Shown here one piece after another: positions 1-6,597 of a DNA stretch of 7,538 bases; position 1 is the first letter of the stretch; every line of letters starts with the position of its first letter. The stretch is from the NCBI GenBank assembly GCA_020201295.1, contig JAIVHA010000200.1, forward strand, positions 1 through 7,538, in the 5' to 3' direction. Position numbers and translations under genes: made by a program. Source of the DNA: Lysobacteraceae bacterium. Its GTDB lineage: Bacteria; Pseudomonadota; Gammaproteobacteria; DSM-19610. The notes under the pieces were generated by a model that was given only the letters and a program-made list of their open reading frames with translations, did not search any database and was not told the DNA's origin.

Positions 1-953
1 GGCATCATCACCGCCTCCACCACTTCGGCGCCCAGGGCATCCACGGCGATGGCCAGGGTCAGGGCCGAATCGACACCGCCGGACAAGCCGATGACCACGC
101 CCGCGAAGCCGTTGTGGCGCACATAATCGCGCACCCCCAGCACCAATACCTTATAGATCGCCTCCAGCTCGCCGGGCGGCGCCACCAGGGGCAGCGGCCG
201 GGGCACCACCGGGTCCGTGCCGTCGAAATCCACCGGGAACAGCCCGTCCACGCAGATCGGCGCCCGCTGGGTAACTTCGCCCCGGGCATTCATGACGAAG
301 GACCCGCCGTCGAACACCAGCTCGTCCTGGCCGCCCACCAGATTGACATACAGGGCCGGCAGCCCGGTTTCCGTCACCCGCTCGCGCAGCACCGCCTCGC
401 GCTCGCCGCCCTTGCCCTGGTGGAAGGGGGAGGAATGGATCGTCAGCAGCAGCCGCGCGCCGGCCTGCTTCGCCCGCAGGCAGGGATCCGCCATCCAGAT
501 GTCCTCGCAAATGCACAGCCCCACCGGCACGCCGGCGATCTCCGTCACGCACACCCCGTCGCCGGACTCGAAATAACGCTTCTCGTCGAACACGCTGTAA
601 TTGGGCAAGTGGCGTTTCCGCACCGTGGCCACCACCTGGCCATCGCGCAGCAGCGAGGCGGCGTTGTAGCGCCCGCCGGTGGCCTCCAGGGGATAGCCGA
701 GGATGACATCGATGCCGCGCACCTCGCGCTTCACCCGTTCCAGGTACTCCAGCACCATGAGCTGGAAGCCGGAACGCAGCAGCAGGTCCTCGGGAGGGTA
801 GCCACTCAGGGTCAGCTCGGGAAAGACGATGGCCTGCGCCTGCAGTTCGTCACGGGCGCGAATAATGGCGGCGATGACCTTACGGGCATTGCCGGGGATG
901 TCGCCGACCCGCAGGTCGAGCTGGGCCATGACGATGCGCAGCTGCGAGTTCAT
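1..953 (-). CDS. nadE: Glutamine-dependent NAD+ synthase, 3' part beyond window
   Basis: Makes NAD+ from deamido-NAD+ and ATP, using ammonia released from glutamine by its own amidase domain; cytosolic. The 317 visible residues begin with a nitrilase-type glutaminase domain whose catalytic triad can be read: Glu46 in FPELTLSGYPPEDLL, Lys113 in VRKRHLPNY, and Cys149 in ICEDIW. The synthetase domain follows, with the PP-loop ATP site SGGVDS at residues 291-296, and the frame runs open off the left edge at AVMM. Family members are usually about 540 residues, so roughly the last 220 are outside the window. I chose ATG 953 because MNSQLRIVMAQLDLRVGD matches the usual start of the nitrilase domain; an ATG 14 bases upstream is out of frame. 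No strong Shine-Dalgarno is seen. It lies downstream of sucD on the same strand, but a long REP pair ending 28 bases before the start separates them. The family call is secure. Confidence 0.95.
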   Translation of the reverse strand, partial: MNSQLRIVMAQLDLRVGDIPGNARKVIAAIIRARDELQAQAIVFPELTLSGYPPEDLLLRSGFQLMVLEYLERVKREVRGIDVILGYPLEATGGRYNAASLLRDGQVVATVRKRHLPNYSVFDEKRYFESGDGVCVTEIAGVPVGLCICEDIWMADPCLRAKQAGARLLLTIHSSPFHQGKGGEREAVLRERVTETGLPALYVNLVGGQDELVFDGGSFVMNARGEVTQRAPICVDGLFPVDFDGTDPVVPRPLPLVAPPGELEAIYKVLVLGVRDYVRHNGFAGVVIGLSGGVDSALTLAIAVDALGAEVVEAVMM

Positions 954-981
954 CGAGCGCGGATCATCGCAGCCACGCCCA

Positions 982-1063
982 TGTAGGAGCGGCCTCTGGC
1001 CGCGAAGGGATTTTGACATTGCAGGTAAACGAAACCCCTTCGCGGCCAGAGGCCGCTCCTACA
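982..1063. repeat. REP pair (REPIN-like), 28-bp perfect inverted arms
   Basis: Arms 982-1009 and 1036-1063 are exact reverse complements over 28 bases and are separated by 26 bases. Each arm is itself a REP: head GTAGGAGCG, stem GCGGCC-TCT-GGCCGC, then GAAGGG. The architecture matches gammaproteobacterial REPs that are mobilised as pairs by RAYT transposases (family knowledge; no such transposase is in the window). It sits between sucD and nadE. If transcribed it could form a very stable hairpin that stabilises sucCD mRNA or reduces read-through to nadE; that role is inference. Confidence 0.9.
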
Positions 1064-1077
1064 GGGAGGGAAAAGCG

Positions 1078-1098
1078 AAAAGGGGTCAGAGCCCTTTT
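1078..1098 (-). terminator. Hairpin at the sucD stop codon, possible terminator
   Basis: Read on the minus strand, AAAAGGG (1098-1092), a 7-base loop CTCTGAC, and CCCTTTT (1084-1078) form a stem that begins on the last base of the sucD TGA. The T-rich run CGCTTTTCC follows. This resembles a short Rho-independent terminator, but the G/C core is only three pairs, so it may be weak. The GGGGTCAG core on the plus strand also recalls a dispersed repeat; the hairpin after pilR shares it. Confidence 0.5.
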
Positions 1099-1970
1099 CA
1101 TCCGGTGAAGAATTCCTGCATGAACTTGCCCATGTCCGCCGGGGAGCGGGCGACGCGCACGCCGGCGGCCTCCAGGGCGTTGATCTTGGCGGCGGCGGTG
1201 CCGCTGCCACCACTGATGATGGCGCCGGCATGGCCCATGCGCTTGCCCTTGGGCGCGGTGACGCCGGCGATGTAGGCCACCACCGGCTTGCGCACCTTGG
1301 CCTTTATATACTCGGCGGCGCGTTCCTCGGCGTTGCCGCCGATCTCGCCCACCAGGATGATGCCCTTGGTCTGGCGGTCGGCCTCGAACAGCTCCAGGCA
1401 ATCGACGAAGTTCAGGCCCTGGATGGGATCGCCGCCGATACCGACGCAGGTGCTCTGCCCCAGGCCCACCTGGGTGGTCTGGTGCACGGCCTCGTAGGTC
1501 AGGGTGCCGGAACGCGACACGATGCCGATGCTGCCGGGCTGGTGAATGGAACCCGGCATGATGCCGATCTTGCACTCGCCGGGGGTGATGATGCCGGGGC
1601 AGTTGGGTCCGATCAGCCGGCTGCCGCTGCCCTTGAGGACCGCCTTCACCTTGAGCATGTCCAGCACCGGGATGCCTTCGGTGATGCAGACGATGGTTTC
1701 GATGCCGGCGTCGGCCGCTTCCAGGATGGCGTCGGCGGCGAAGGGTGCCGGCACATAGATCATGGTGGCGTTGGCGCCGGTCTCGCGCACCGCGTCGCGC
1801 ACCGTATCGAACACCGGCCGTTCGAGGTGCTGCTGGCCACCCTTGCCCGGGGTGACGCCACCCACCAGGTTGGTGCCGTAGGCGATGGCCTGCTCGGAAT
1901 GAAAAGTGCCCTGCTTGCCCGTGTAGCCCTGGCAGATGACCTTGGTATTTGTGTCGACGAGAATGCTCAT
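1098..1970 (-). CDS. sucD: Succinyl-CoA synthetase alpha subunit
   Basis: Binds CoA and carries the phosphohistidine intermediate of succinyl-CoA synthetase, which converts succinyl-CoA, ADP (or GDP) and phosphate to succinate, CoA and ATP (or GTP) in the TCA cycle. The 290-residue product has the normal length. Visible landmarks are the CoA-binding Rossmann start with GYTGKQGTFH (residues 15-24), GPNCPGIITPGECKIGIMPG (121-140), SRSGTLTYE (152-160), GEIGG with Glu209, and GHAGAIISGG carrying the active-site His247. ATG 1970 overlaps the sucC stop as ATGA, and GAGGTG (1984-1979) inside the end of sucC is a good ribosome site, so the two subunits are probably translationally coupled. A hairpin starts on the stop codon. 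Nothing looks damaged. The call is secure. Confidence 0.97.
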   Translation of the reverse strand: MSILVDTNTKVICQGYTGKQGTFHSEQAIAYGTNLVGGVTPGKGGQQHLERPVFDTVRDAVRETGANATMIYVPAPFAADAILEAADAGIETIVCITEGIPVLDMLKVKAVLKGSGSRLIGPNCPGIITPGECKIGIMPGSIHQPGSIGIVSRSGTLTYEAVHQTTQVGLGQSTCVGIGGDPIQGLNFVDCLELFEADRQTKGIILVGEIGGNAEERAAEYIKAKVRKPVVAYIAGVTAPKGKRMGHAGAIISGGSGTAAAKINALEAAGVRVARSPADMGKFMQEFFTG

Positions 1971-3103
1971 GCGGCGAGCACCTCGTGGACCGCCTTCTTG
2001 GCGGCATCGGTAAGGCCATCCGCCGTCAGTACATTCAGGCCCGAATCGGCGAGCAGGCGCTTGCCCTGCTCCACATTGGTACCTTCCAGCCGCACCACCA
2101 CCGGCACCGTCATCCGCACCTCCTTCACCGCCTGAATGATGCCCTCGGCAATCAGGTCGCAACGCACGATGCCACCGAAGATGTTCACCAGTATGGCCTT
2201 CACCTTGGGGTCGGAGAGGATCAGCTTGAAGGCCTCGGCCACCTTCTCCGCCGTGGCGCCACCGCCGACGTCGAGGAAATTCGCCGGTTCGCCGCCGTGC
2301 AGCTTGATGAGGTCCATGGTGGCCATGGCCAGACCGGCGCCATTCACCATGCAGGCGATGTTGCCGTCCAGGGTGATGTAGTTGAGGCCGTGTTCGCTGG
2401 CAGCCAGTTCCCGGGCATCTTCCTGGCTGGTGTCGCGCAATTCCTGCAGCTCGGCGTGGCGGTAGAGGGCGTTGGCGTCCAGGTCCATCTTGGCATCCAG
2501 GGCCAGCAGCGTACCTGCCTCTGTCACCACCAGGGGATTGATCTCCAGCAGGCTGGCATCCAGATCCTGCATCAGCCGGTAGAGGTTCAGCAACAGGGTG
2601 GTGAGCGCGGCGATCTGCTTGCCTTCCAGCCCGAGGGCGAAGGCGAGGTTGCGGCACTGGTAGGGCTGCAGACCCGCCGCCGCCTGTACCGCCTCGGTAA
2701 TGATCGCCTCGGGGGTTTCCGCCGCCACCTGCTCGATGTCCATGCCGCCGCTGGCCGAGGCCATGAACACCACCTGTTCGCGGGAGCGGTCCACCAGCAC
2801 GCTCAGGTACAGTTCACGCGCGATGTCCATGGGCTGCTCGATGAGCAGGCGATGCACCGGCAGGCCCGTGGCACCGGTCTGGTGGGTCACCAGGGTGGTG
2901 CCCAGCAACTGGTTGGCGAAGTGGGCCAGGTCGTCGAGGCCTTCCACCATGCGCACCCCGCCGGCCTTGCCACGTCCACCGCTGTGCACCTGGGCCTTCA
3001 CCATCCAGCGTTCACCGCCCAGTGCCTTGGCGGCGGACAGGGCCTCATCGGGGCTGTGCGCCACGCGGCCCTCGGGAATGGGGATGCCATAACGGGCGAA
3101 CAC
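1967..3103 (-). CDS. sucC: Succinyl-CoA synthetase beta subunit, N-terminus atypical
   Basis: The ATP-grasp subunit that binds nucleotide and succinate and pairs with SucD. From GTG 3103 it is 378 residues, against about 388 in the family. It has Lys36 and GGRGKAGG (42-49) for ATP binding, LEINPLVV for metal binding, GGEPANFLDVGGGAT, and NIFGGIVRCD near the C-terminal CoA-ligase domain, with nothing else missing. The oddity is the start. Relatives open with an MNLHEYQAKQLFARYG-type sequence; here homology begins only at FARYGIPIP and no HEYQAK is encoded upstream in any frame I checked. A REP hairpin (3108-3129) lies directly before it. The frame stays open further upstream without a convincing ATG. 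In-frame GTG 3151 or 3166 are alternative starts and would translate through the REP as ...RRSDASREIVFARYG. The start is uncertain; the family call is not. A promoter was not recognised in the gap to the divergent gene. Confidence 0.9.
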   Translation of the reverse strand: MFARYGIPIPEGRVAHSPDEALSAAKALGGERWMVKAQVHSGGRGKAGGVRMVEGLDDLAHFANQLLGTTLVTHQTGATGLPVHRLLIEQPMDIARELYLSVLVDRSREQVVFMASASGGMDIEQVAAETPEAIITEAVQAAAGLQPYQCRNLAFALGLEGKQIAALTTLLLNLYRLMQDLDASLLEINPLVVTEAGTLLALDAKMDLDANALYRHAELQELRDTSQEDARELAASEHGLNYITLDGNIACMVNGAGLAMATMDLIKLHGGEPANFLDVGGGATAEKVAEAFKLILSDPKVKAILVNIFGGIVRCDLIAEGIIQAVKEVRMTVPVVVRLEGTNVEQGKRLLADSGLNVLTADGLTDAAKKAVHEVLAA

Positions 3104-3107
3104 GATC

Positions 3108-3129
3108 TCGCGACTTGCGTCGCTCCTAC
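3108..3129 (-). repeat. Single REP hairpin at the sucC 5' end
   Basis: On the minus strand this reads head GTAGGAG, then stem GCGAC-GCAA-GTCGC, then GA. The head, and the CGCGA tail completed by the last stem bases, match the two paired REP sites in this window, while the stem bases differ but still pair perfectly. It is unpaired: no inverted partner is nearby. It takes the place where the first codons of sucC would be expected, and its AGGAG is the only Shine-Dalgarno-like sequence close to the GTG at 3103, though 19 bases away. Confidence 0.75.
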
Positions 3130-3193
3130 GGGGGGCGGCGCACCATGCCACCCGTAGCTTGCACACCCACCCCTCAACCGGGAAACTACCCCC

Positions 3194-3418
3194 ATGTTCG
3201 GAATCCGCCTGCTCATCGTCCTGTTCGCCATCGTCGCCGTGGTGCTCGTCCTGCGGCGCATGTACCGCCGTCCGGCGCCCAAGCGCCCGCTCGTCGCTCC
3301 GGGGCAGATGGTGCGTTGTGCCCACTGCGGCCTGTACCTGCCCCGCGAAGAGGCCACGCACGAGGACGAGCTGGATTTCTGTTCCGCCGACCATCGCGAC
3401 CGGCACGCCCGGGGCTGA
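3194..3418 (+). CDS. PP0621-type small membrane zinc-ribbon protein
   Basis: A 74-residue protein with one N-terminal membrane segment (about residues 4-21, IRLLIVLFAIVAVVLVLR), a basic stretch RRMYRRPAPKR, then a small putative zinc site: Cys42-x2-Cys45 in RCAHCGLYLP and Cys63-x3-His67 in FCSADH. This layout matches the uncharacterised PP0621 family, which in gammaproteobacteria is often next to pilS. The topology would place the metal site in the cytoplasm, although this is inferred from the positive-inside rule. The stop is only two bases before the pilS start, so the two are very probably co-transcribed. The ribosome site before ATG 3194 is weak. Its function is unknown; a role in assisting PilS is only suggested by position. 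Confidence 0.85.
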   Translation: MFGIRLLIVLFAIVAVVLVLRRMYRRPAPKRPLVAPGQMVRCAHCGLYLPREEATHEDELDFCSADHRDRHARG

Positions 3419-3420
3419 AC

Positions 3421-5040
3421 GTGATCCCGGCCTACCTGGAGCCTTTCAGCGCCACCTCGGGCAAGGTCCGTGACAGCCAGAGTTGGGGGCCGCTGCGCTT
3501 TCTGACCTTCTACCGGCTCATCCTCGCCGGCTCCCTCACCACCATCTTCATCCTGGCCGACACCGTTCCCCTTGGACAGGAAGTCCCGATGCTGTTCGCC
3601 GCCACCGGGATCCTCTATACCGCCTTCGCCCTCGTCGCCGGCTTCGCCGCCCGCCTGCGCCGCCCCGCCTTCGGCTGGCAGACCAGCGTGCAGGTGCTGG
3701 TGGACATCGTCGCCATCACGCTGTTGATGCACGCCAGCGGCGGCCTCTCCAGCGGCCTCGGCATCCTGCTGGTGGTGGCGGTCGCCGCCGGCAGTCTGCT
3801 GATGCCGGGGCGGTCGGCCTTCCTGTTCGCGGCCATCGCCACCCTGGCGGTACTGGGCCAGTACGGCATCGCCTTCCTGCAGAACATCGCCATTCCCGCC
3901 GGCGGCATCACCCAGTCGGGCCTGCTGGGCGCGGCCTTCTTCGCCACCGCCGCCATGGCGCGCATGCTGGCCCTGCGCCTGCGCGAGAGCGAGGAACTGG
4001 CGGAACAGCGCGGCGTCGACCTCGCCAACCTGCGGGAACTCAACGAACGCATCGTCCAGCGCCTGCAGTCGGGCATCGTGGTGGTGGACCCGGAAGGCCG
4101 GGTGCGGCTCATGAACCGCACCGCCTGGATGCAGCTGGGCATGCCGCCGGAGCAGGCGGGCAGGCCCATCGCCGAGATCTTCCCGGAACTGCACCAACAC
4201 CTGAACACCTGGTGCAAGAACCCCGACTGGACCCCGCCCATCCTGCGCCCGGAGGGCAGCGAGACGGGTTTGATCCCCAAGTTCACCCGCCTGGGCACCG
4301 CCAGCGGCGTGGGCGCCATCATTTCCCTGGAGGACAGCACGGCCCTCGCGGAACAGGCCCAGCAGATGAAGCTCGCCTCCCTGGGGCGGCTCACCGCCAG
4401 CATCGCCCACGAGGTCCGCAACCCCCTGGGTGCCATCAGCCACGCCGCCCAGCTGCTGGCGGAATCGGACCAGCTGGGTGCCGGCGACCAGCGCCTGGTG
4501 CAGATCGTGCGCAACCACGCCCAGCGCATGAACGGCATTATCGAAAACGTGCTGCAACTGTCACGGCGGCGCCAGAACGCCCCCCAGCCGCTGGAGCTGG
4601 GCAGCTGGCTGGAACACTTCATGGCGGAGTTCAACGCCACCCTGCACACCCGTGCCGGCCAGATCCAGCTGTACACATCCGGACCCGTGCAGGCGGAAGT
4701 GGACCCCAGCCATCTGCACCAGGTGCTCTGGAACCTGCTGCAGAACGCCCTGGAACACGGCGGCGCCCACGGCCAACCGGTACGGGTGCGCATCAATACC
4801 GGTTACCTGGAACCCGGCGGCAAGCCCTTCATCGAGGTGATCGACAACGGCCCCGGCATCTCCCCCGAGGCGCGCGAGAACATCTTTGAACCCTTCTTCA
4901 CCACCGCGCCCCAGGGCACCGGCCTGGGGCTGTACATCGCCCGCGAGCTGTGCGAAAGCAACCAGGCCCGGCTGCGGTATGATGCGGTACCGGATGGCGG
5001 CAGCTGTTTCCGCATCGAGCTGCCGCGGGTGAGTGAATGA
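3421..5040 (+). CDS. pilS: Sensor histidine kinase PilS (type IV pilus regulation)
   Basis: Membrane sensor kinase that phosphorylates PilR to control pilin expression. At 539 residues it is close to Pseudomonas PilS (about 530). Six membrane segments are visible (about 28-46, 56-77, 88-104, 109-128, 133-153, 165-186), then a coiled linker and a PAS-like domain (about 207-310, with SGIVVVDPEGRVRLMN). The kinase core follows: H-box ASIAHEVRNPLG with phospho-acceptor His330, N-box WNLLQNALEHG (Asn442), G1 box DNGPGI (Asp475), F-box FEPFFTT (from 489), and G2 GTGLGLYIA (from 499). I chose GTG 3421 because it follows the upstream stop by two bases, has GGGG seven bases before it, and gives the usual short N-terminus before the first membrane helix. 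A REP pair begins on the base after the stop codon. All catalytic boxes look intact. Confidence 0.93.
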   Translation: MIPAYLEPFSATSGKVRDSQSWGPLRFLTFYRLILAGSLTTIFILADTVPLGQEVPMLFAATGILYTAFALVAGFAARLRRPAFGWQTSVQVLVDIVAITLLMHASGGLSSGLGILLVVAVAAGSLLMPGRSAFLFAAIATLAVLGQYGIAFLQNIAIPAGGITQSGLLGAAFFATAAMARMLALRLRESEELAEQRGVDLANLRELNERIVQRLQSGIVVVDPEGRVRLMNRTAWMQLGMPPEQAGRPIAEIFPELHQHLNTWCKNPDWTPPILRPEGSETGLIPKFTRLGTASGVGAIISLEDSTALAEQAQQMKLASLGRLTASIAHEVRNPLGAISHAAQLLAESDQLGAGDQRLVQIVRNHAQRMNGIIENVLQLSRRRQNAPQPLELGSWLEHFMAEFNATLHTRAGQIQLYTSGPVQAEVDPSHLHQVLWNLLQNALEHGGAHGQPVRVRINTGYLEPGGKPFIEVIDNGPGISPEARENIFEPFFTTAPQGTGLGLYIARELCESNQARLRYDAVPDGGSCFRIELPRVSE

Positions 5041-5097
5041 CCCCGTAGGAGCGGGCTCTGCCCGCGAACATTCGCGGCCAAGGCCGCTCCTACGGGG
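5041..5097. repeat. REP pair between pilS and pilR
   Basis: Two REPs face each other two bases apart. The left unit is GTAGGAGCG with stem GCGGGC-TCT-GCCCGC (5045-5068). The right unit, on the minus strand, has the same head with stem GCGGCC-TT-GGCCGC (5071-5093). The outer arms CCCCGTAGGAGCG (5041-5053) and CGCTCCTACGGGG (5085-5097) pair perfectly. The element starts on the base after the pilS stop and ends 32 bases before pilR, so it lies inside the presumed pilSR transcript. Confidence 0.9.
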
Positions 5098-5129
5098 GAA
5101 GCGGCACCTCGACAGACTGGAATCACGAC

Positions 5130-6488
5130 ATGGCAACCCACACCGCACTGGTAGTCGACGACGAACCGGACATCCGCGAACTGCTGGAGCTGACCCTGGG
5201 GCGCATGAACATCGACACCCGTGCGGCCGCGGACCTCAAGGAGGCGCGCGGCCTGCTCGCCGGCCAACACTTCGACCTGTGCCTCACCGACATGCGTCTG
5301 CCCGACGGCAACGGCCTGACCCTGGTGGAAGAGATCACGCAACAGTTCCCGGACCTGCCAGTGGCGGTGATCACCGCCCACGGCAGCATGGATGCCGCCA
5401 TCCATGCCCTCAAGGCCGGCGCCTTCGACTTCGTGTCCAAGCCCGTGGACCTGCAGGTGCTGCGCAACCTGGTGAACAGCGCCCTCAAGCTGGCCGACAC
5501 GGAACCCCAGCCGGACCGCCGCAGCCGCGACACCCTGCTCGGCGACGCCCCGGTCATGCAGCGCATCCGCGCCACCATCGTCAAGCTGGCGCGCAGCCAG
5601 GCGCCGGTGTTCATCAGCGGCGAATCAGGCACCGGCAAGGAACTGGTGGCGCGCCTGATCCACGCCAAGGGCCCGCGCTTCGACAGACCCTTCGTGCCCG
5701 TGAACTGCGGCGCCATTCCCGCCGAACTCATGGAAAGTGAATTCTTCGGCCACAAGAAGGGCAGCTTCACCGGCGCCGGCGGCGACAAGGAAGGCCTGTT
5801 CCAGGCCGCCGCCGGCGGCACCCTGTTCCTGGATGAGGTGGCCGACCTGCCCCTACACATGCAGGTGAAACTGCTGCGCGCCATCCAGGAAAAGGCGATC
5901 CGCCCCGTGGGTGCGGCCACCGAGATCCCGGTGGATGTACGCATCCTGTCCGCCACCCACCGTGACCTGCCGAAACTGGTGGCGGAAGGCCAGTTCCGCC
6001 AGGACCTGTTCTACCGCATCCATGTCATCGAACTGCCCGTGCCGAGCCTGCGCGAGCGGCGCCAGGACATCCCCCTGCTGGCCGACCACATTCTGGAAAA
6101 ACTCGCCGAGGAGATGGGCATCGCGGTACCACAACTGACCGGCCCCGCCCTCGCCCGGCTGCAGGCCTACCCCTTCCCCGGCAATGTGCGTGAACTGGAA
6201 AACATCCTGGAACGGGCCATGACCCTGTGCGAGGGCGACACCATCGAGGCCGATGACCTGCACCTGCGCGACAACAACGGCACGCCCGTGACCACGACCC
6301 TGACAGAGCAGGATGCCGCCAACCTGCCCGACGGCGTACCCCTGGAAGACTACCTGGAAAGCCTCGAGAAACAGGCCATCCTCGACGCCCTGGACAAGGC
6401 CCACCACAACAAGACCCAGGCCGCCAAACTGCTCGGCATCACCTTCCGCGCGCTGCGCTACCGGCTGAAAAAGCTGGGGCTGGAATAG
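5130..6488 (+). CDS. pilR: Sigma54-dependent response regulator PilR
   Basis: NtrC-type activator; when phosphorylated by PilS it remodels sigma54 RNA polymerase at the pilA promoter (known in Pseudomonas). The 452 residues comprise a receiver domain (1-120) with acidic pocket Asp10/Asp11, phospho-acceptor Asp54 in LTDMRLPDG, Thr82 and Lys104. An AAA+ domain follows, with Walker A GESGTGKE (164-171), the sigma54-contact loop GSFTGA (211-216) and Walker B TLFLDEVADLP (Asp235-Glu236). RFRQDLFYRI and FPGNVRELENILERA follow. A Fis-type helix-turn-helix ends the protein (about 424-450, TQAAKLLGITFRALRYRLKK). GSFTGA in place of GAFTGA is, as I recall, also the form in Pseudomonas PilR, so I do not treat it as a defect. 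ATG 5130 fits the receiver start; the ribosome site is poor. It follows pilS by 89 bases holding a REP pair. pilA is not in the window. Confidence 0.95.
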   Translation: MATHTALVVDDEPDIRELLELTLGRMNIDTRAAADLKEARGLLAGQHFDLCLTDMRLPDGNGLTLVEEITQQFPDLPVAVITAHGSMDAAIHALKAGAFDFVSKPVDLQVLRNLVNSALKLADTEPQPDRRSRDTLLGDAPVMQRIRATIVKLARSQAPVFISGESGTGKELVARLIHAKGPRFDRPFVPVNCGAIPAELMESEFFGHKKGSFTGAGGDKEGLFQAAAGGTLFLDEVADLPLHMQVKLLRAIQEKAIRPVGAATEIPVDVRILSATHRDLPKLVAEGQFRQDLFYRIHVIELPVPSLRERRQDIPLLADHILEKLAEEMGIAVPQLTGPALARLQAYPFPGNVRELENILERAMTLCEGDTIEADDLHLRDNNGTPVTTTLTEQDAANLPDGVPLEDYLESLEKQAILDALDKAHHNKTQAAKLLGITFRALRYRLKKLGLE

Positions 6489-6496
6489 AAACCGGA

Positions 6497-6544
6497 GTCA
6501 GGTCTTGCAATCCGGCATCGCGAGGTTGGATTGCAAGACCTGAC
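6497..6544. repeat. 17-bp perfect inverted repeat after pilR
   Basis: Arms 6497-6513 (GTCAGGTCTTGCAATCC) and 6528-6544 are exact reverse complements with a 14-base loop, eight bases after the pilR stop. No T-run follows on the plus strand, so it is not a canonical intrinsic terminator, though it could still end or protect the pilSR transcript. The right arm read on the minus strand begins GGGGTCAG, the same core as the hairpin at the sucD stop, which suggests a dispersed repeat family. Confidence 0.8.
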
Positions 6545-6557
6545 CCCGCAGTACGCT

Positions 6558-6597
6558 CGTCACCCCGTCACCCCGTCACCCCGTCATCCCGTCATCC
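6558..6597. repeat. Five tandem 8-bp units, CGTCACCC/CGTCATCC
   Basis: Three units CGTCACCC (6558-6581) are followed by two units CGTCATCC (6582-6597). The C-to-T change is shared by the last two, so the array probably grew by local duplication from the flank of the adjoining hairpin. No coding role is seen. Confidence 0.85.

Noticed and set aside
114..986. A 290-codon plus-strand open frame opposite nadE
   Set aside because: The opposite strand has the full NadE catalytic triad and PP-loop; the plus-strand product has no family features.
1013..1018. Perfect TTGACA in the REP spacer before sucD on the plus strand
   Set aside because: No -10 element occurs 15-19 bases downstream and it points toward the 3' end of the opposing sucD gene. 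Likely chance.
3142..3147. ATG at 3145 on the minus strand as the sucC start
   Set aside because: It is out of frame with sucC and meets a TAG in the REP head after six codons.
1949..3157. A 402-codon plus-strand open frame opposite sucC
   Set aside because: The composition is H/Q/G/L rich without motifs, while the other strand carries conserved SucC. Antisense shadow.
2998..4557. A 519-codon minus-strand open frame opposite pilS and the PP0621-type gene
   Set aside because: Its product is low-complexity (G, A, Q, H, R rich) with no recognisable domain, and the opposite strand encodes a kinase with every catalytic box intact. It is a GC-driven antisense frame.
6558..6597. The tandem CGTCACCC units as a CRISPR array
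   Set aside because: The units are 8 bases long with no spacers between them, and no cas genes are present.
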